NCBI GenBank assembly: GCA_031268175.1
Contig: JAIRXR010000009.1
Span: forward strand, 1 to 54,669
DNA from: Puniceicoccales bacterium
GTDB taxonomy: Bacteria > Verrucomicrobiota > Verrucomicrobiia > Opitutales > JAIRKQ01
Direction of reading: 5' to 3'
Length of the DNA stretch: 54,669 nt
Under the pieces are notes generated by a model, which saw nothing but the letters and a program-made list of their open reading frames with translations, did not search any database and had not been told where the DNA came from. Below are positions 9,102 through 18,880 of the stretch, piece after piece; position 1 is the first letter of the stretch, and each line of letters opens with the position of its first letter. Both the position numbers and the translations under genes were made by a program.

Positions 9102-10537
9102 TATTTCCTCCGTAGAAATGCGACAAAAATTGTCAACAAAAGAAAAACAACTGGCGGAAGTAGCACGCGGGCCAGAGCCTTCGCGAACATCCCACGTGGC
9201 AGTGGCAGTCGGTAGCTCGCTATCTCCACGCCGGTAAAATTTCCGAAATTTTCCCCGTAGAGCATGTAGTCGCTCATTCCGAACCAAAATAGCATATTTC
9301 CCAAAATCTTTATCTTTCCATTTGACATGAAATCGGCGTTGCCGATGACCAGTAACTTGCCAGCGTTTACCGTTGTTCCTGCGGCATCAAACTTTTTTCT
9401 CTCAGACACGGTGGCAACGATTGGATTGGTAGATGTTTCATCGCTGGCCCACGCCACCTTTCCAGAAACCTCGCCGCCGACCTGCATGAGCTCGGTGACT
9501 TCAAATTTTTCAACGTCCACGAACCACGGTGCTCGCTTTACCTCACAGGAGGCGCCAAAGATGACGGGGAGCCTAAATTCTATGATTCTTTCGTTTATTT
9601 TGTGCGGAGCAAAGCGCTCTATGGCTAAATCTTCCTGATAGTTCGCCTCACCATTCCAGGCCGGAACGAGCATGTCGCTGTCCGCGAAAATTCCATAGTC
9701 GTCGAAAAAATCCCTGAGGCCGATGTCGCAATTGCCATCCACGGCAATGATTACTTTGCCATCCCTGCCATCTATGAAATTGCGCAGAATTTCCTTCTCA
9801 AATCCGAGAAATTTGCTCCTTGCGCGGGCTATAACAATCAAATTCGCATCGTCCGGGATTGCCCTGCTGTCGCACAAATTCAACGGGCGAATGTCGCAAT
9901 TTTTTTGCTTGGCGATGTGCTTTAAAGCTGACAATCCACCCGATGGCGATGTGCTATCGAGGTCGTACTCCCCATGGCCGGTGGTAAAATATGCAACGTT
10001 GCTGTTAACGCTTGCCAGCTCCTTCAAAACAGCGGAAATAACCCGTTCCCCGCGGAATGCGGTAACCCTACCTCTGTGCGTTTTGTAGAACTCTTCGACG
10101 GTCAAAACCTTAACCTTGCCATTCACGGCCACGACTACGCAATTCGTGGGAAGAATCCCAAATCGTCCGCACAAATTTGCATATCCCTTGGAATTTTCAG
10201 CAACGTTTACGATTTCGGCGACAAACTTGCACCTCGACGCGGCCTTGGCGTACTCATCCACCAAATGGCGAAGATTTTTACTTATCAGATTGAACGTATC
10301 CTCGTTGTACTCTTGGTTTTTTTCCAGCAGGACAAAAATTTCCACATCCGTCCCCAGGCCGTCCAAGGTTTTTACGGCATCATCGCCGATGGTGAAGCCG
10401 GATTTTTCCGCAAACGCCCTTCGATAAAAATACTTCGACGAAAGTAAATTTACCGCCCCATAGGCCGCCAGGACCAGCGTAACAAACAGAAAAAGGCACA
10501 GTGTTTTTATCCTATTAGCGCTGCGAAAATTTGCCAT
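9101..10537 (-). CDS. GldG-like substrate-binding/membrane component of ABC system
   Basis: A 478-residue protein with an N-terminal membrane helix (LCLFLFVTLVLAAYGAVNLL), a large extracytoplasmic domain and a C-terminal helix (VLLPPVVFLLLTIFVAFL) ending in a basic tail. The internal segment VAYFTTGHGEYDL matches the conserved 'TGHGE' motif of GldG/ABC_transp_aux proteins. The name comes from Flavobacterium gliding, but such proteins are widespread in bacteria that do not glide. It sits 10 nt downstream of the permease gene and is coupled to the DUF4340-like gene. The cluster order ATPase, permease, GldG, DUF4340 is the usual one. The transported substrate is unknown. Confidence 0.82.
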   Translation of the reverse strand: MANFRSANRIKTLCLFLFVTLVLAAYGAVNLLSSKYFYRRAFAEKSGFTIGDDAVKTLDGLGTDVEIFVLLEKNQEYNEDTFNLISKNLRHLVDEYAKAASRCKFVAEIVNVAENSKGYANLCGRFGILPTNCVVVAVNGKVKVLTVEEFYKTHRGRVTAFRGERVISAVLKELASVNSNVAYFTTGHGEYDLDSTSPSGGLSALKHIAKQKNCDIRPLNLCDSRAIPDDANLIVIARARSKFLGFEKEILRNFIDGRDGKVIIAVDGNCDIGLRDFFDDYGIFADSDMLVPAWNGEANYQEDLAIERFAPHKINERIIEFRLPVIFGASCEVKRAPWFVDVEKFEVTELMQVGGEVSGKVAWASDETSTNPIVATVSERKKFDAAGTTVNAGKLLVIGNADFMSNGKIKILGNMLFWFGMSDYMLYGENFGNFTGVEIASYRLPLPRGMFAKALARVLLPPVVFLLLTIFVAFLRRK

Positions 10538-10547
10538 TGTTCCGTTT

Positions 10548-11309
10548 CTAGTTGAGTTTTCTTTGGACAGCGATGGCGCTCAGGCACAGCGCAAGTGCAC
10601 AGGAAGACAGATAAAACACAATGGCCCGCGAATCCAGCACTCCATTGCAAAAATCATCCATCTGCGAAAATACGCTGAGTGATTCGGAAAATGTCCCCCA
10701 CGGGTCGAGGCTGTAAAATTTTGATCGATTGCCCCAAATGTGCCCGTATACAAAAAACGGAACCAGTATGCAAAACGTCACCATGCTGGAAATCATCTGA
10801 TTTTCGGTCAGCGAACTGGCAAATATGCCGATGGCGATGAAAAACAAACCGCTGAGCGCCGTGAACAGCAGCCCGCCAATGATGCTAAATTTCGACGCAA
10901 ATGCAGCTTCGAGCAAGGCGGATCCGCAGCTGGTGCCAACGGCCGCGAAAAGCGGCAGCGTGCACAGCCATAGAACAAGCAAAAATAGGTACGCTGCGAA
11001 AAATTTCGCCAAAACAACCTGCCACAGCTGGACTGGAACGGAAAATAGGCTTTGGAATGTGCAGCTTTTGTATTCCTCGGAGAACGATCGCATGGTTATC
11101 AGCGCCACGGCCATGCACGTTGACAGCCAGCAGTAGCGAAAAAACATCTGCACAAACGGAACATCCTGCTCAGCGACCATGTATTCCCTCAGAAGGGAGA
11201 TAAAAATTGCTCCAATGAAGGTCGCAAAAATCATGGCGATAGCATAGGTCGACGGCGAAACAACTAATTTGTACGCGTCATATTTGAACAATGTCCAAAG
11301 CTTTTTCAT
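10548..11309 (-). CDS. ABC-2 type permease (GldF-like)
   Basis: Inner-membrane permease of 253 aa with about six hydrophobic helices. The N-terminal TLFKYDAYKLVVSPSTY and the helix before VALITMRSFSEEYKSCTFQSL are typical of ABC-2 permeases of the GldF/NosY kind, including the conserved SEEYK motif. Its start overlaps the ATPase stop by 4 nt (ATGA), so the two are co-translated. It should pair with the ATPase at 11306-12280 and the GldG-like protein downstream. Confidence 0.85.
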   Translation of the reverse strand: MKKLWTLFKYDAYKLVVSPSTYAIAMIFATFIGAIFISLLREYMVAEQDVPFVQMFFRYCWLSTCMAVALITMRSFSEEYKSCTFQSLFSVPVQLWQVVLAKFFAAYLFLLVLWLCTLPLFAAVGTSCGSALLEAAFASKFSIIGGLLFTALSGLFFIAIGIFASSLTENQMISSMVTFCILVPFFVYGHIWGNRSKFYSLDPWGTFSESLSVFSQMDDFCNGVLDSRAIVFYLSSCALALCLSAIAVQRKLN

Positions 11310-12280
11310 TGCTCACCTCCAATGTCCTGGTCCCTGCAGCGGCGGGTGGAATGTAAAAAAATCTCCTCCAGCGTCGGCTCCACGCGGCCGAATTTCTTCA
11401 AAATCAAGTCATTTTTCGCGGCGATCTTGCCGAGTAACGCCCTGCAACTTTCATCGGCGATGGAAAATTTTACGGCGTGGCTATCCTCCGACGACCGGTT
11501 GTCAAACGTGGAGATTCGCGCACCGCAGGATTTGAAAAGGTCTCTGATGGTCGCCTCGACGCCGGATATTTGCGCAAAAAACAGGCGCCTGTCACACACG
11601 TCATCGGAAAGATCGTCAAATGTTCCAGCGGCGACGATGTTGCCGCGATTGATTATTATGAAACTGTCGCAAACTGTTTCCAACTCGGACAAGATGTGGC
11701 TTGATATCAGTATGGTGCGCGTGCCCCTATTTTCGGCGATGATCTTCCTGACGCCGACAATTTGGTGCGGATCCAATCCAATGGTCGGCTCATCGAGAAT
11801 TACAATTTCACTGTCCCCAAGCATGGCATCGGCGATGCCAACCCGCTGCCTGTACCCCTTGGATAGGCCTTTGATCATGCGGTAGCGCGCCTCATAGTAC
11901 AAATCGCACTGCCGCATGACCTTTTCGCCATTGGCGCGTATTTTCTTCGCCGGCACGCCCTTCAGCTCCGCTCGGAAGCGTAGATACTCGCCGACGCGCA
12001 TGTGATCCGGCAGCGGATTGTTCTCCGGCATAAAGGAAACGTGTTCCTTGGCATGCGGCGCATCACCAGCCACGGAAATGCCGTTGATCAGAACATCCCC
12101 AGACGTACCGGTGATCAGTCCGGCCAGAATTTTCAATATGGAACTTTTCCCGGCACCATTTGGGCCGATTAGCCCGACGACACTGCCTCTTTTTATGGAA
12201 AACGATACGCCGTTTAGCGCCACGTTCCCGCAATATTTTTTGGTTAAATTGCCTGCGACTATCGCATCTTTGCTTGGCAT
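11306..12280 (-). CDS. ABC transporter ATPase (GldA/CcmA-like)
   Basis: ATPase of the Gld-type ABC system, 324 aa. Motifs seen are Walker A GPNGAGKSSILK, signature LSKGYRQRVGIADAML, Walker B EIVILDEPTIGLDP, and the switch His in ILISSHIL. A C-terminal extension of about 90 residues after the nucleotide-binding domain is usual for ABC-2 exporters of this class. It begins 32 nt after the dnaE stop, so this export cluster may be read from the same transcript as the replicative polymerase. Confidence 0.88.
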   Translation of the reverse strand: MPSKDAIVAGNLTKKYCGNVALNGVSFSIKRGSVVGLIGPNGAGKSSILKILAGLITGTSGDVLINGISVAGDAPHAKEHVSFMPENNPLPDHMRVGEYLRFRAELKGVPAKKIRANGEKVMRQCDLYYEARYRMIKGLSKGYRQRVGIADAMLGDSEIVILDEPTIGLDPHQIVGVRKIIAENRGTRTILISSHILSELETVCDSFIIINRGNIVAAGTFDDLSDDVCDRRLFFAQISGVEATIRDLFKSCGARISTFDNRSSEDSHAVKFSIADESCRALLGKIAAKNDLILKKFGRVEPTLEEIFLHSTRRCRDQDIGGEQ

Positions 12281-12312
12281 AGCTTCACAGTGTCGAGTGT
12301 TAGGAAAACGGG

Positions 12313-15300
12313 TTAGAATGCAACTACATTGGAATACTTTCCATTCGGCGCGGGCAGAGGCTCAACGGCAAAGCGCACATCCCTAACCGCCGCATTTTTT
12401 GAAAATTCTCCAATTTTTTTCACATCGACGGAACTGCGCAGTGAACTTGCCAATTTTGCCCTTTCCCGACGCCCATCACGAAATTCAAAAGTGAGGACGT
12501 GTTCAACGGGGCCGTCGACGTCGTGCACAAAATTTCTGAATTCGCTGAGAAAGTCCGCCAGTTGCGGCGCCTCTGCGTCTAGAACCCATGTAATTGCCCT
12601 TATAATCCTATGAATTGCCTGTTCCAGTGGCTCCAAGGCGCTGACATTGAAACTCGTTTCCCAGTCATTGGAGCGCGCATTGCCCGTGACCATCACCAGC
12701 GACCCTTCGTTCAGCCTGTTGGAAACGCGCTCGTAGGCATCCGGAAAGCAATTCATTCTGTGCTGCGAATTTTCAGTTTCTAGCGAAAAAAATGCCCAGG
12801 CGCGGTTGTCCCTTTTGGTAATTTTTTTGCCGACCGAACCAACGATGCCGCAAATCCGAAACTGCTCCCTGTCCCTAAGCGTCGACAGGTCGCCGTCGGC
12901 TGGAAGATTTATCGCATCCAAAAATTTTTTGTAGTCCTCAAGCGGATTACCGCTCACGTAAAAGCCCAAAAACGCCTTTTCGCCGCGCAATTTTTCCATC
13001 TTCGACATTGGCACCGTCCCAGCTGGAATCGGCTGATTGCGAATTTCGTCCGCGGAACCACCCGATCCAAATAACTGCATCTGACCCTTGGTTTTGTCAA
13101 GCTGCATGGCCGCCGCCTCCTGCATGGCCGTTGGCAAGTGTTCCACCAAATGCTTCCTGTCATTGCCGAAGCTGTCAAAGGCACCGGCGAGAATAAGCGC
13201 CTCCAAAACGCGCTTGTTGACAACGCGCGGATCCACGCGATTCATGAAATCCATAAAACCAGCGTAGAAACCTCCACCGGCCCGCTCCGCCAGGATGCTC
13301 TTTGCGGCAATGTCACCTATGCCTTTTATGGCCGATAGCCCGAATAGGATATATCCGGAGCCCCTATCAGCATGCGGTGTAAATTCTTCGCCGGATCTGT
13401 TAACATCCGGGCCAAAAATCGGCACACCCATGCGCGTCGCCTCGGCGATCAAGTCCCTGATCTTGTCGGCATTGCCGCTGCAACATGAGAGCATGGCGGC
13501 CATGAATTCCACCGGGAAATGCGCCTTCAGGTAGGCGGTGTAGTACCCTATTAGTGCGTAGGCGTCGGAGTGGGATTTGTTGAATCCATAGCCGGCAAAT
13601 TTTTCCAGAATTGAAAATATTTCCTCCGCCTTTTTTTTCGGAATGCCGTTGTGTTCCGCTGCCCCCCTCACGAAAACGTCACGCTGCGCATTCATCACGT
13701 CGACTTTTTTCTTTCCCATCGCACGGCGCAAAATATCGGCCCCGCCCAGCGAATATCCCGCTATCACGCGCGCCGCCTCCATAACCTGCTCCTGGTAGAC
13801 TAGGATTCCGTAGGTGGAGCGGCAGATGTTTTCAAGCAGCGGGTGGGCATACTTTATTTTCGACGGATCTTTTTTCCCGGCAACGTACTCCGGGAGCCAT
13901 TCCATTGGGCCAGGGCGGTACAGCGCGCTCAGCGCACTGATGTCATCGATGCAGGAAAATCCAAATTGCCTGCACCACCTTTGAATTCCGGCGGACTCAA
14001 ACTGGAACACACCGGACGTTTCACCAGTACGCATCAGGGCAAACGTTGCCCCGTCATCCAATCCAACGCCGTCAACGGAAAAACCCTCGAACCCATCGCG
14101 CCGGCGAATATTCGTCTCCGCAATGTCGATTATGGTCAGCGTCGTAAGTCCGAGAAAGTCCATTTTGAGCAATCCGAGCTCCTCGACCGCTTCCTTGGCA
14201 TATTGTGTGCAGAGGGCGTTGTCCTGTACTGTAACTGGAACGAGGTCCTGCGTCGGCCTGTCGGAAATTATTATCCCGCAGGCGTGTGTACCCGTATTGC
14301 GCACCATGCCCTCCAGTATCTTTCCCTCCTCCAAAATTTTTCGAATCAGTGGATTTTTTTGCTGCTCGTTTCGCAACTCCGAAGACTTGGCAACGGCGAC
14401 GTCTATGGTTATTCCGAGGTCGTCTGGGACCATCTTCGCAATCCTGTTGGCATCTTCGTAGGGAATATCATATACCCTGCAAAGGTCGCGAATAACCATC
14501 TTCGCACCAAAAGTTCCAAATGTTATTATGTTAGCAACGTTGTCACGGCCGTAGACGTTGCGCACGTATTCTATGACGTCCTCGCGGCGCCGCATGCAAA
14601 AATCTATGTCGAAATCGGGGGGTGACACCCTTTCTGGGTTCAAAAATCTTTCGAATAGCAAATTGAAACGTATGGGATCAATGTCGGTGATCTTCAAAAC
14701 ATATGCCATCAGGCATCCGGCGCCGGATCCGCGACCGGGGCCGACCACCACACCGTTCGTCTTTGCCCAATGGACGAAATCCCATACTATTAGAAAGTAG
14801 TCGATGAAGCCGGCTTTCTCTATGGTGGAAAGCTCGTAGTCCAGGCGCCTGCTCAGATTTTCGGCGGAATGCTTTTCCTCCTGGCTGGTTTCGTTGGATC
14901 CGAAAGAATCTCTACCTTTCTTCGAATTTGCTCTTTCGCCAGCCTGACTATCAGCAGCAGCGTATTCCACTCCATAGCGCTCACCGAGCCCTTTTAGGCA
15001 GAGTTCGCGTAGAAATTCTCCGTTCGAAGCGTTTCCCATTTGCGATGTCCTGTGAAAAACTGGATAGTGGTTTTCCCCGTAGGGCATTCCAAATTCGCAC
15101 ATGCCCGCAACGATTAGTGTATTATCCAGGACATCCAGCCGATCCGAAAACACCATCTCCATCTCCTGCCGAGACTTCACGTAAAACTGGTGCCACGGCA
15201 TGCGCATGCGATTTTCATCCCTCACCTTCGACCCAGTCTGTATGCACAGCATCGCATCGTGAGCTTCCCAGTCGGACTGCATAACGTAGTGGCAGTCGTT

Positions 15301-15912
15301 CGTCGCAACGGCACGCACGCCGTTGTCATCGGCCAACTTCAACAGCTTTGGCAGTACCGTTTTCTGGATGTCAATTCCATGGTCCTGCACCTCAACGAAA
15401 AAATTTTCCCTGCCGAAAAAAGACAGCAATTCCTCCAACCCCCGCTTGGCCAGCGCATCGTTACCCTCCAGCAACATCTGCGGCAGATACCCCTGGACAC
15501 ATCCACTCAAGCAGAACAGATCAGCTCCATATTTTTTCAGCAGGTCAAAATTTATTCGCGGTTTGTAGTAAAATCCCTCCACATGGGCAATTGACACCAA
15601 TTTACACAAATTCTTATACCCATTCAAATTCTTCGCCAGCAGAGTTGTGTGGTAGAGAGGGTGCTTTTTTCTTTCCTTTACATCTTCGTGGTGCAGCGTA
15701 TAAAATTCACAGCCAACTATCGCCCTGACACCGAATTTTTTCGCATGCTTTATAAAGTCTGGCATTCCGAAAACATTTCCGTGATCCGTCATTGCAACGG
15801 CTGGCATGCCAAGTTCATTGACTCGCTTAAATAACCTATCCATGCGGCATGCCCCATCCAGCAAACTGTAGTCCGTATGGACGTGCAAATGTACAAACGA
15901 CCCATCTGCCAT
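12313..15912 (-). CDS. dnaE: DNA polymerase III alpha subunit
   Basis: Catalytic subunit of the replicative polymerase, 1199 aa, close to the usual length of about 1160. The N-terminal PHP domain begins FVHLHVHTDYSLLDGACRMD and has AVAMTDHGNVFG. The polymerase palm has PDFDIDFCMRRR with two catalytic Asp residues and LLKMDFLGL with the third. The fingers/thumb segment contains YGFNKSHSDAYALIGYYTAYL, and an OB-fold follows (FRICGIVGSVGKKIT). A low-complexity insert rich in Ser, Gln and Lys (about residues 320-345) sits in the region after the PHP domain. It is the first gene of a minus-strand run into the ABC cluster. The 118 nt upstream form a divergent promoter region with the OTU-like gene. 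Confidence 0.97.
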   Translation of the reverse strand: MADGSFVHLHVHTDYSLLDGACRMDRLFKRVNELGMPAVAMTDHGNVFGMPDFIKHAKKFGVRAIVGCEFYTLHHEDVKERKKHPLYHTTLLAKNLNGYKNLCKLVSIAHVEGFYYKPRINFDLLKKYGADLFCLSGCVQGYLPQMLLEGNDALAKRGLEELLSFFGRENFFVEVQDHGIDIQKTVLPKLLKLADDNGVRAVATNDCHYVMQSDWEAHDAMLCIQTGSKVRDENRMRMPWHQFYVKSRQEMEMVFSDRLDVLDNTLIVAGMCEFGMPYGENHYPVFHRTSQMGNASNGEFLRELCLKGLGERYGVEYAAADSQAGERANSKKGRDSFGSNETSQEEKHSAENLSRRLDYELSTIEKAGFIDYFLIVWDFVHWAKTNGVVVGPGRGSGAGCLMAYVLKITDIDPIRFNLLFERFLNPERVSPPDFDIDFCMRRREDVIEYVRNVYGRDNVANIITFGTFGAKMVIRDLCRVYDIPYEDANRIAKMVPDDLGITIDVAVAKSSELRNEQQKNPLIRKILEEGKILEGMVRNTGTHACGIIISDRPTQDLVPVTVQDNALCTQYAKEAVEELGLLKMDFLGLTTLTIIDIAETNIRRRDGFEGFSVDGVGLDDGATFALMRTGETSGVFQFESAGIQRWCRQFGFSCIDDISALSALYRPGPMEWLPEYVAGKKDPSKIKYAHPLLENICRSTYGILVYQEQVMEAARVIAGYSLGGADILRRAMGKKKVDVMNAQRDVFVRGAAEHNGIPKKKAEEIFSILEKFAGYGFNKSHSDAYALIGYYTAYLKAHFPVEFMAAMLSCCSGNADKIRDLIAEATRMGVPIFGPDVNRSGEEFTPHADRGSGYILFGLSAIKGIGDIAAKSILAERAGGGFYAGFMDFMNRVDPRVVNKRVLEALILAGAFDSFGNDRKHLVEHLPTAMQEAAAMQLDKTKGQMQLFGSGGSADEIRNQPIPAGTVPMSKMEKLRGEKAFLGFYVSGNPLEDYKKFLDAINLPADGDLSTLRDREQFRICGIVGSVGKKITKRDNRAWAFFSLETENSQHRMNCFPDAYERVSNRLNEGSLVMVTGNARSNDWETSFNVSALEPLEQAIHRIIRAITWVLDAEAPQLADFLSEFRNFVHDVDGPVEHVLTFEFRDGRRERAKLASSLRSSVDVKKIGEFSKNAAVRDVRFAVEPLPAPNGKYSNVVAF

Positions 15913-15994
15913 AATCGGCGTTCTACGGAGAAAGCAAAATTTTGCAACCGTTATCCGCCATTCGCGCAGGCGGATAATGTTACAAATTTTTTAG

Positions 15995-16023
15995 TTGACA
16001 GTCTTGGCGTCGTGTGATTGATT
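15995..16023 (+). promoter_or_regulatory. Promoter of the OTU-like gene
   Basis: TTGACA at 15995-16000, a 17-bp spacer, then TTGATT at 16018-16023. The same -35/17/-10 wording (TTGACA, TTGATA) precedes the tRNA-Met gene, which supports it as a working sigma-70 type promoter here. Transcription would begin near 16030, next to the ATG at 16031. Confidence 0.5.
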
Positions 16024-16030
16024 GCGTGTT

Positions 16031-16810
16031 ATGAATTATAAAATAGTACGTGCCATCAGGGCCGCCAACTCGGCGGGATGTAGTAACAAGCCAAAAGCCA
16101 AACCAGCTATAAGTTCGGTCGGCGAAAGGATCTCCTCTTCGGCTGGAAATATGTCGCAACCAGCCAGCGAACTCAGACCAACCGGTATTAGCGAGAGGGC
16201 GGTTGTCGCCGGTAGCCAACCTGCGCGGGTTATAGCACAGGATTTCGAACACCTTGGCTATGAAAGATTTTTACAAGAATCCGGAAGAAGAAAACGCACA
16301 ATTTCCGGCAATGGTTGTAACCGTTGCGGCTTCAACGCGATGGCATGCCAAATACGAGGCGAAGGCAAAAAAATCACCGCCGAAGATCTGAGAAATTTGC
16401 TTGGATACAATTCGAAGGATATGTTCGCTAACGTCGGCAACGGCCGTGGCAGAGGAATTAGTTCTGCCGCTGAAATTCTGAAACAACCAGTGATTATTGT
16501 AAGCCATGATGGGGATAGAATCACCTCCTATGATTTTTCAATCCCGAACATTGGAGAGCGCGCTGTTTTTCTGAACAAAAACGCAAATCTGCGTGGCGAA
16601 TTTGAAAGTGGAATGTGGAATTATTTTGACGCTGGTGCGAATGACGTAAACTTTCAGGCTTATGGGCAGTTCAGGCGGGAAATGTCCAGGTGGGCGAACG
16701 TCAAAAGTGGGCGGACGCTCTATGATGTTATTGTCGATTTACAAAAAAACAAAAACGCTGTTGTCCTGTTGCACAGCGGAAACCACTTCGATGCCGCCAT
16801 TCCCGCATAG
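16031..16810 (+). CDS. Candidate OTU-like cysteine protease, possible type III effector
   Basis: A 259-aa protein. Residues 1-70 are Ser/Ala-rich and look disordered, as in type III secretion signals. The rest resembles an OTU-fold cysteine protease: SGNGCNRCGFNAMACQI at about 92-108 recalls the OTU catalytic D-G-x-C-x-F-x-A block, giving Cys99 as nucleophile. GRGISSAAEILKQPVIIV (about 140-157) resembles the W-G-x-E-L-x-A-L-A-x-P-I block, without the Trp. The C terminus VVLLHSGNHFDAAIP matches the catalytic-His block (NHYDAV) with His252. There are about 90 residues between the last two blocks, more than usual. OTU proteases commonly remove ubiquitin in eukaryotic hosts. A TTG at 16022 is in frame but lies inside the -10 box, so the ATG at 16031 is preferred. 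The family call is a motif-level inference. Confidence 0.5.
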   Translation: MNYKIVRAIRAANSAGCSNKPKAKPAISSVGERISSSAGNMSQPASELRPTGISERAVVAGSQPARVIAQDFEHLGYERFLQESGRRKRTISGNGCNRCGFNAMACQIRGEGKKITAEDLRNLLGYNSKDMFANVGNGRGRGISSAAEILKQPVIIVSHDGDRITSYDFSIPNIGERAVFLNKNANLRGEFESGMWNYFDAGANDVNFQAYGQFRREMSRWANVKSGRTLYDVIVDLQKNKNAVVLLHSGNHFDAAIPA

Positions 16811-16992
16811 TCGGTGCCGTTTGATCATTGAAACTGAAGCGAGAAATTTTTGGCGAGTGAGTTGATGAAGATGCGGAGATCGGGTTCTTCTAGCCTGCAG
16901 TCTCCGCGGTTAGTGGTGGAGTTTTGCCATTCGGTGGGAGAAACGAGACTCCGATTCGGATTAAAAAACTCACTGCGGAGAACCTCCGGTGA

Positions 16993-17763
16993 CTAATTTT
17001 TCAGCTTCGCAATGGTCAAAATGCTGTGAACTAATTTTCGGCGCACGGTTGCCGTTTTCGACAGCGCAGCGCCAAGTCGCAAAAGAAATCGATTGGTCCT
17101 GGGAGTGAACGTCGCTTCATCGATACACGGATGGGTTCCGGACAGCACGACCGTTCCGGCTCCGCACTTTCCGTAGATTATCGACGGCTGTCCAGTTTTT
17201 TCGTACCTGGCCAAAATATTTAGCCCACGACATTCGTCGACACGAAAAAAATACGGGCCGCCGTAGAACATCAGATTAGCTCGCTCCTCGCCATTCGCAA
17301 AATTTATTACATTGCCAATGGTGGAGGCGTAGCGGCATGTCCCATATTCAAATTTGCCGAACGCCGGCCCAATGGCCGAGACTTCAAAGAAATTCAGTTC
17401 ATTTTCACAAATAACTTCCAGCGGTCCATTTTTATCGAATTCCATGCGGGCTGCTCCGTAATACGCGCCGGCGCAGATTCCGATGTATGTGCCGCCATCG
17501 CCGACGAATGCTCTGATATTTTCATTTCCCCTGCCATTCAATTTTTTCGCATAGGGAGCAGCAGCTCCACCCGGAACGCAGAGAACGTCAGCATCTTTCA
17601 TCCAATTCCCGCCTATGATTTCATGAGCATCGATGGTCGAAACGTCGCAATCCCTGAACATGTGCAAAACGTGTGGCAGGCACGTCTGGCCAACACCATC
17701 ATCGTCGTAGACGTACACCTTTTTTAGCCCGCACGGTGCAACTGGCCCGATCCGATCAGCCAT
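16993..17763 (-). CDS. BPL_N-domain (biotin-protein ligase N-terminal-like) protein
   Basis: A 256-aa protein of the class I glutamine-amidotransferase-like (DJ-1/GATase) fold. VYVYDDDGVGQ at the start, DVLCVPGGAAAPYAKKLNG, and YIGICAGAYYGA with the nucleophile-elbow Cys are the marks of the BPL_N family, named from the N-terminal part of fungal biotin-protein ligases. A stand-alone copy has no firmly known reaction; it may act as a small-molecule amidohydrolase or ligase partner. The open frame begins at 17814, but the ATG at 17763 starts right at the domain and overlaps the tyrP stop by 8 nt, so the two genes are probably translated together. There is no biotin gene nearby. Confidence 0.75.
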   Translation of the reverse strand: MADRIGPVAPCGLKKVYVYDDDGVGQTCLPHVLHMFRDCDVSTIDAHEIIGGNWMKDADVLCVPGGAAAPYAKKLNGRGNENIRAFVGDGGTYIGICAGAYYGAARMEFDKNGPLEVICENELNFFEVSAIGPAFGKFEYGTCRYASTIGNVINFANGEERANLMFYGGPYFFRVDECRGLNILARYEKTGQPSIIYGKCGAGTVVLSGTHPCIDEATFTPRTNRFLLRLGAALSKTATVRRKLVHSILTIAKLKN

Positions 17764-18880
17764 GGTAAAACAAATTGACCAATTCCACGCAAAATGTGCA
17801 AAAGAAAATGGCAAGCAGCAACGTATGTTTCCAATTCATGGTCCGATTTTTCATGAACACGATGATCGGCAGGAGCCCAACCAAAATGTTTACCAGAATG
17901 CCGCCGGCAAATCCCAAAATTTTGATAAAGATTCCTGGGCAGAGCATAGCCACAAGAAACGGAACGATCAAGACAACCACAAATTCGGCGACGCGTGCCA
18001 GCGTTGGCCAACTCTTTCCTATATCCATGAAGGCGCCCTTCATCGACGTTGTCACCCCGAGCAGCGAAGACAGTATTGAAAAGATTGAAAACAGATTTCC
18101 CAAAACCGCCAGCGAGTCCACTTGCAACTTGTTCTTCAGTGCGACAAACACCGGCCACCCGTTGGCAGCGCCATTCGCGAGCTCCTGCTGGGTCAGAGCA
18201 CTGAAGCTCACCGCCAAAATCGTGAGGTTAAAAATTATGGGCAGGGAGGCGCCCCAAATTATCGCCTTGCTCACCATTTTTCTGTCATTTTCAAACAGTT
18301 GGCAGACCATGGGGATGACTGGAAAAAATCCGTAGCTGCACATCACCATCGGCATGGCAAGCGCGGCCGCTTTGAAATTCACCATGTCCAGCGGGCTGAC
18401 ACTTCTGCTCACGATGGTTTTGCCGACCAGGCACAGGAACGCCAACCCCATGCAAGTTGTAAGAAAGGTGTTTAGCGGTGCGGCAAACGAAAACCCGAAC
18501 CCTAGGCAGCACGCAGTGCCGATGAAAACCGCGATCACCGCCACATTGCCAAACGAAAACACTTCAAATGTTCTCGTCGTTCCCGTCCAAAATGCCACCA
18601 ATAGGCAAAAAATCAGCGTCGCGTAGGTCAGTGTAAACAACCTCCCGCCGACGGTCCCGAGCTTCTCCGTAAACATGGCTGGCAAATCATTCGCTTTAGC
18701 GTCGAGAAAGATATGCGCCATCATCAGCTGCGCCCCTCCCGTCGCAACACCCATCAGTATGCACACCAAGCTGGCGGGGGCTAGCCCAGCCAGTCGCATG
18801 TCAATGGGCAATCCGAGCACGCTCGCACCTATGGCTGTGCCAGCAATAAAAAGCACGGCTGAAAGTAATTTTCTATTCAT
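17756..18880 (-). CDS. tyrP: Aromatic amino acid permease (TyrP family)
   Basis: Proton-coupled inner-membrane importer of tyrosine or tryptophan, HAAAP family, 374 aa with about 10-11 hydrophobic helices. The first helix LLSAVLFIAGTAIGASVLGLP carries the family's GTAIGAS/GLP signature. Chlamydiae carry close relatives used to take aromatic amino acids from the host, so it fits a host-dependent lifestyle. The gene is first in a two-gene unit with the BPL_N protein. It is transcribed away from the AlkD-like gene, with 223 nt between the starts. Confidence 0.85.
   Translation of the reverse strand: MNRKLLSAVLFIAGTAIGASVLGLPIDMRLAGLAPASLVCILMGVATGGAQLMMAHIFLDAKANDLPAMFTEKLGTVGGRLFTLTYATLIFCLLVAFWTGTTRTFEVFSFGNVAVIAVFIGTACCLGFGFSFAAPLNTFLTTCMGLAFLCLVGKTIVSRSVSPLDMVNFKAAALAMPMVMCSYGFFPVIPMVCQLFENDRKMVSKAIIWGASLPIIFNLTILAVSFSALTQQELANGAANGWPVFVALKNKLQVDSLAVLGNLFSIFSILSSLLGVTTSMKGAFMDIGKSWPTLARVAEFVVVLIVPFLVAMLCPGIFIKILGFAGGILVNILVGLLPIIVFMKNRTMNWKHTLLLAIFFCTFCVELVNLFYHG

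Noticed and set aside
9102..9287. N-terminal extension of the DUF4340-like protein
   Set aside because: It overlaps the GldG-like gene in another frame; the TAATG junction at 9101 marks the real start.
13843..14625. A 260-codon open frame on the plus strand inside dnaE
   Set aside because: It lies entirely antisense to conserved dnaE motifs, has no ribosome site and shows no family sequence.
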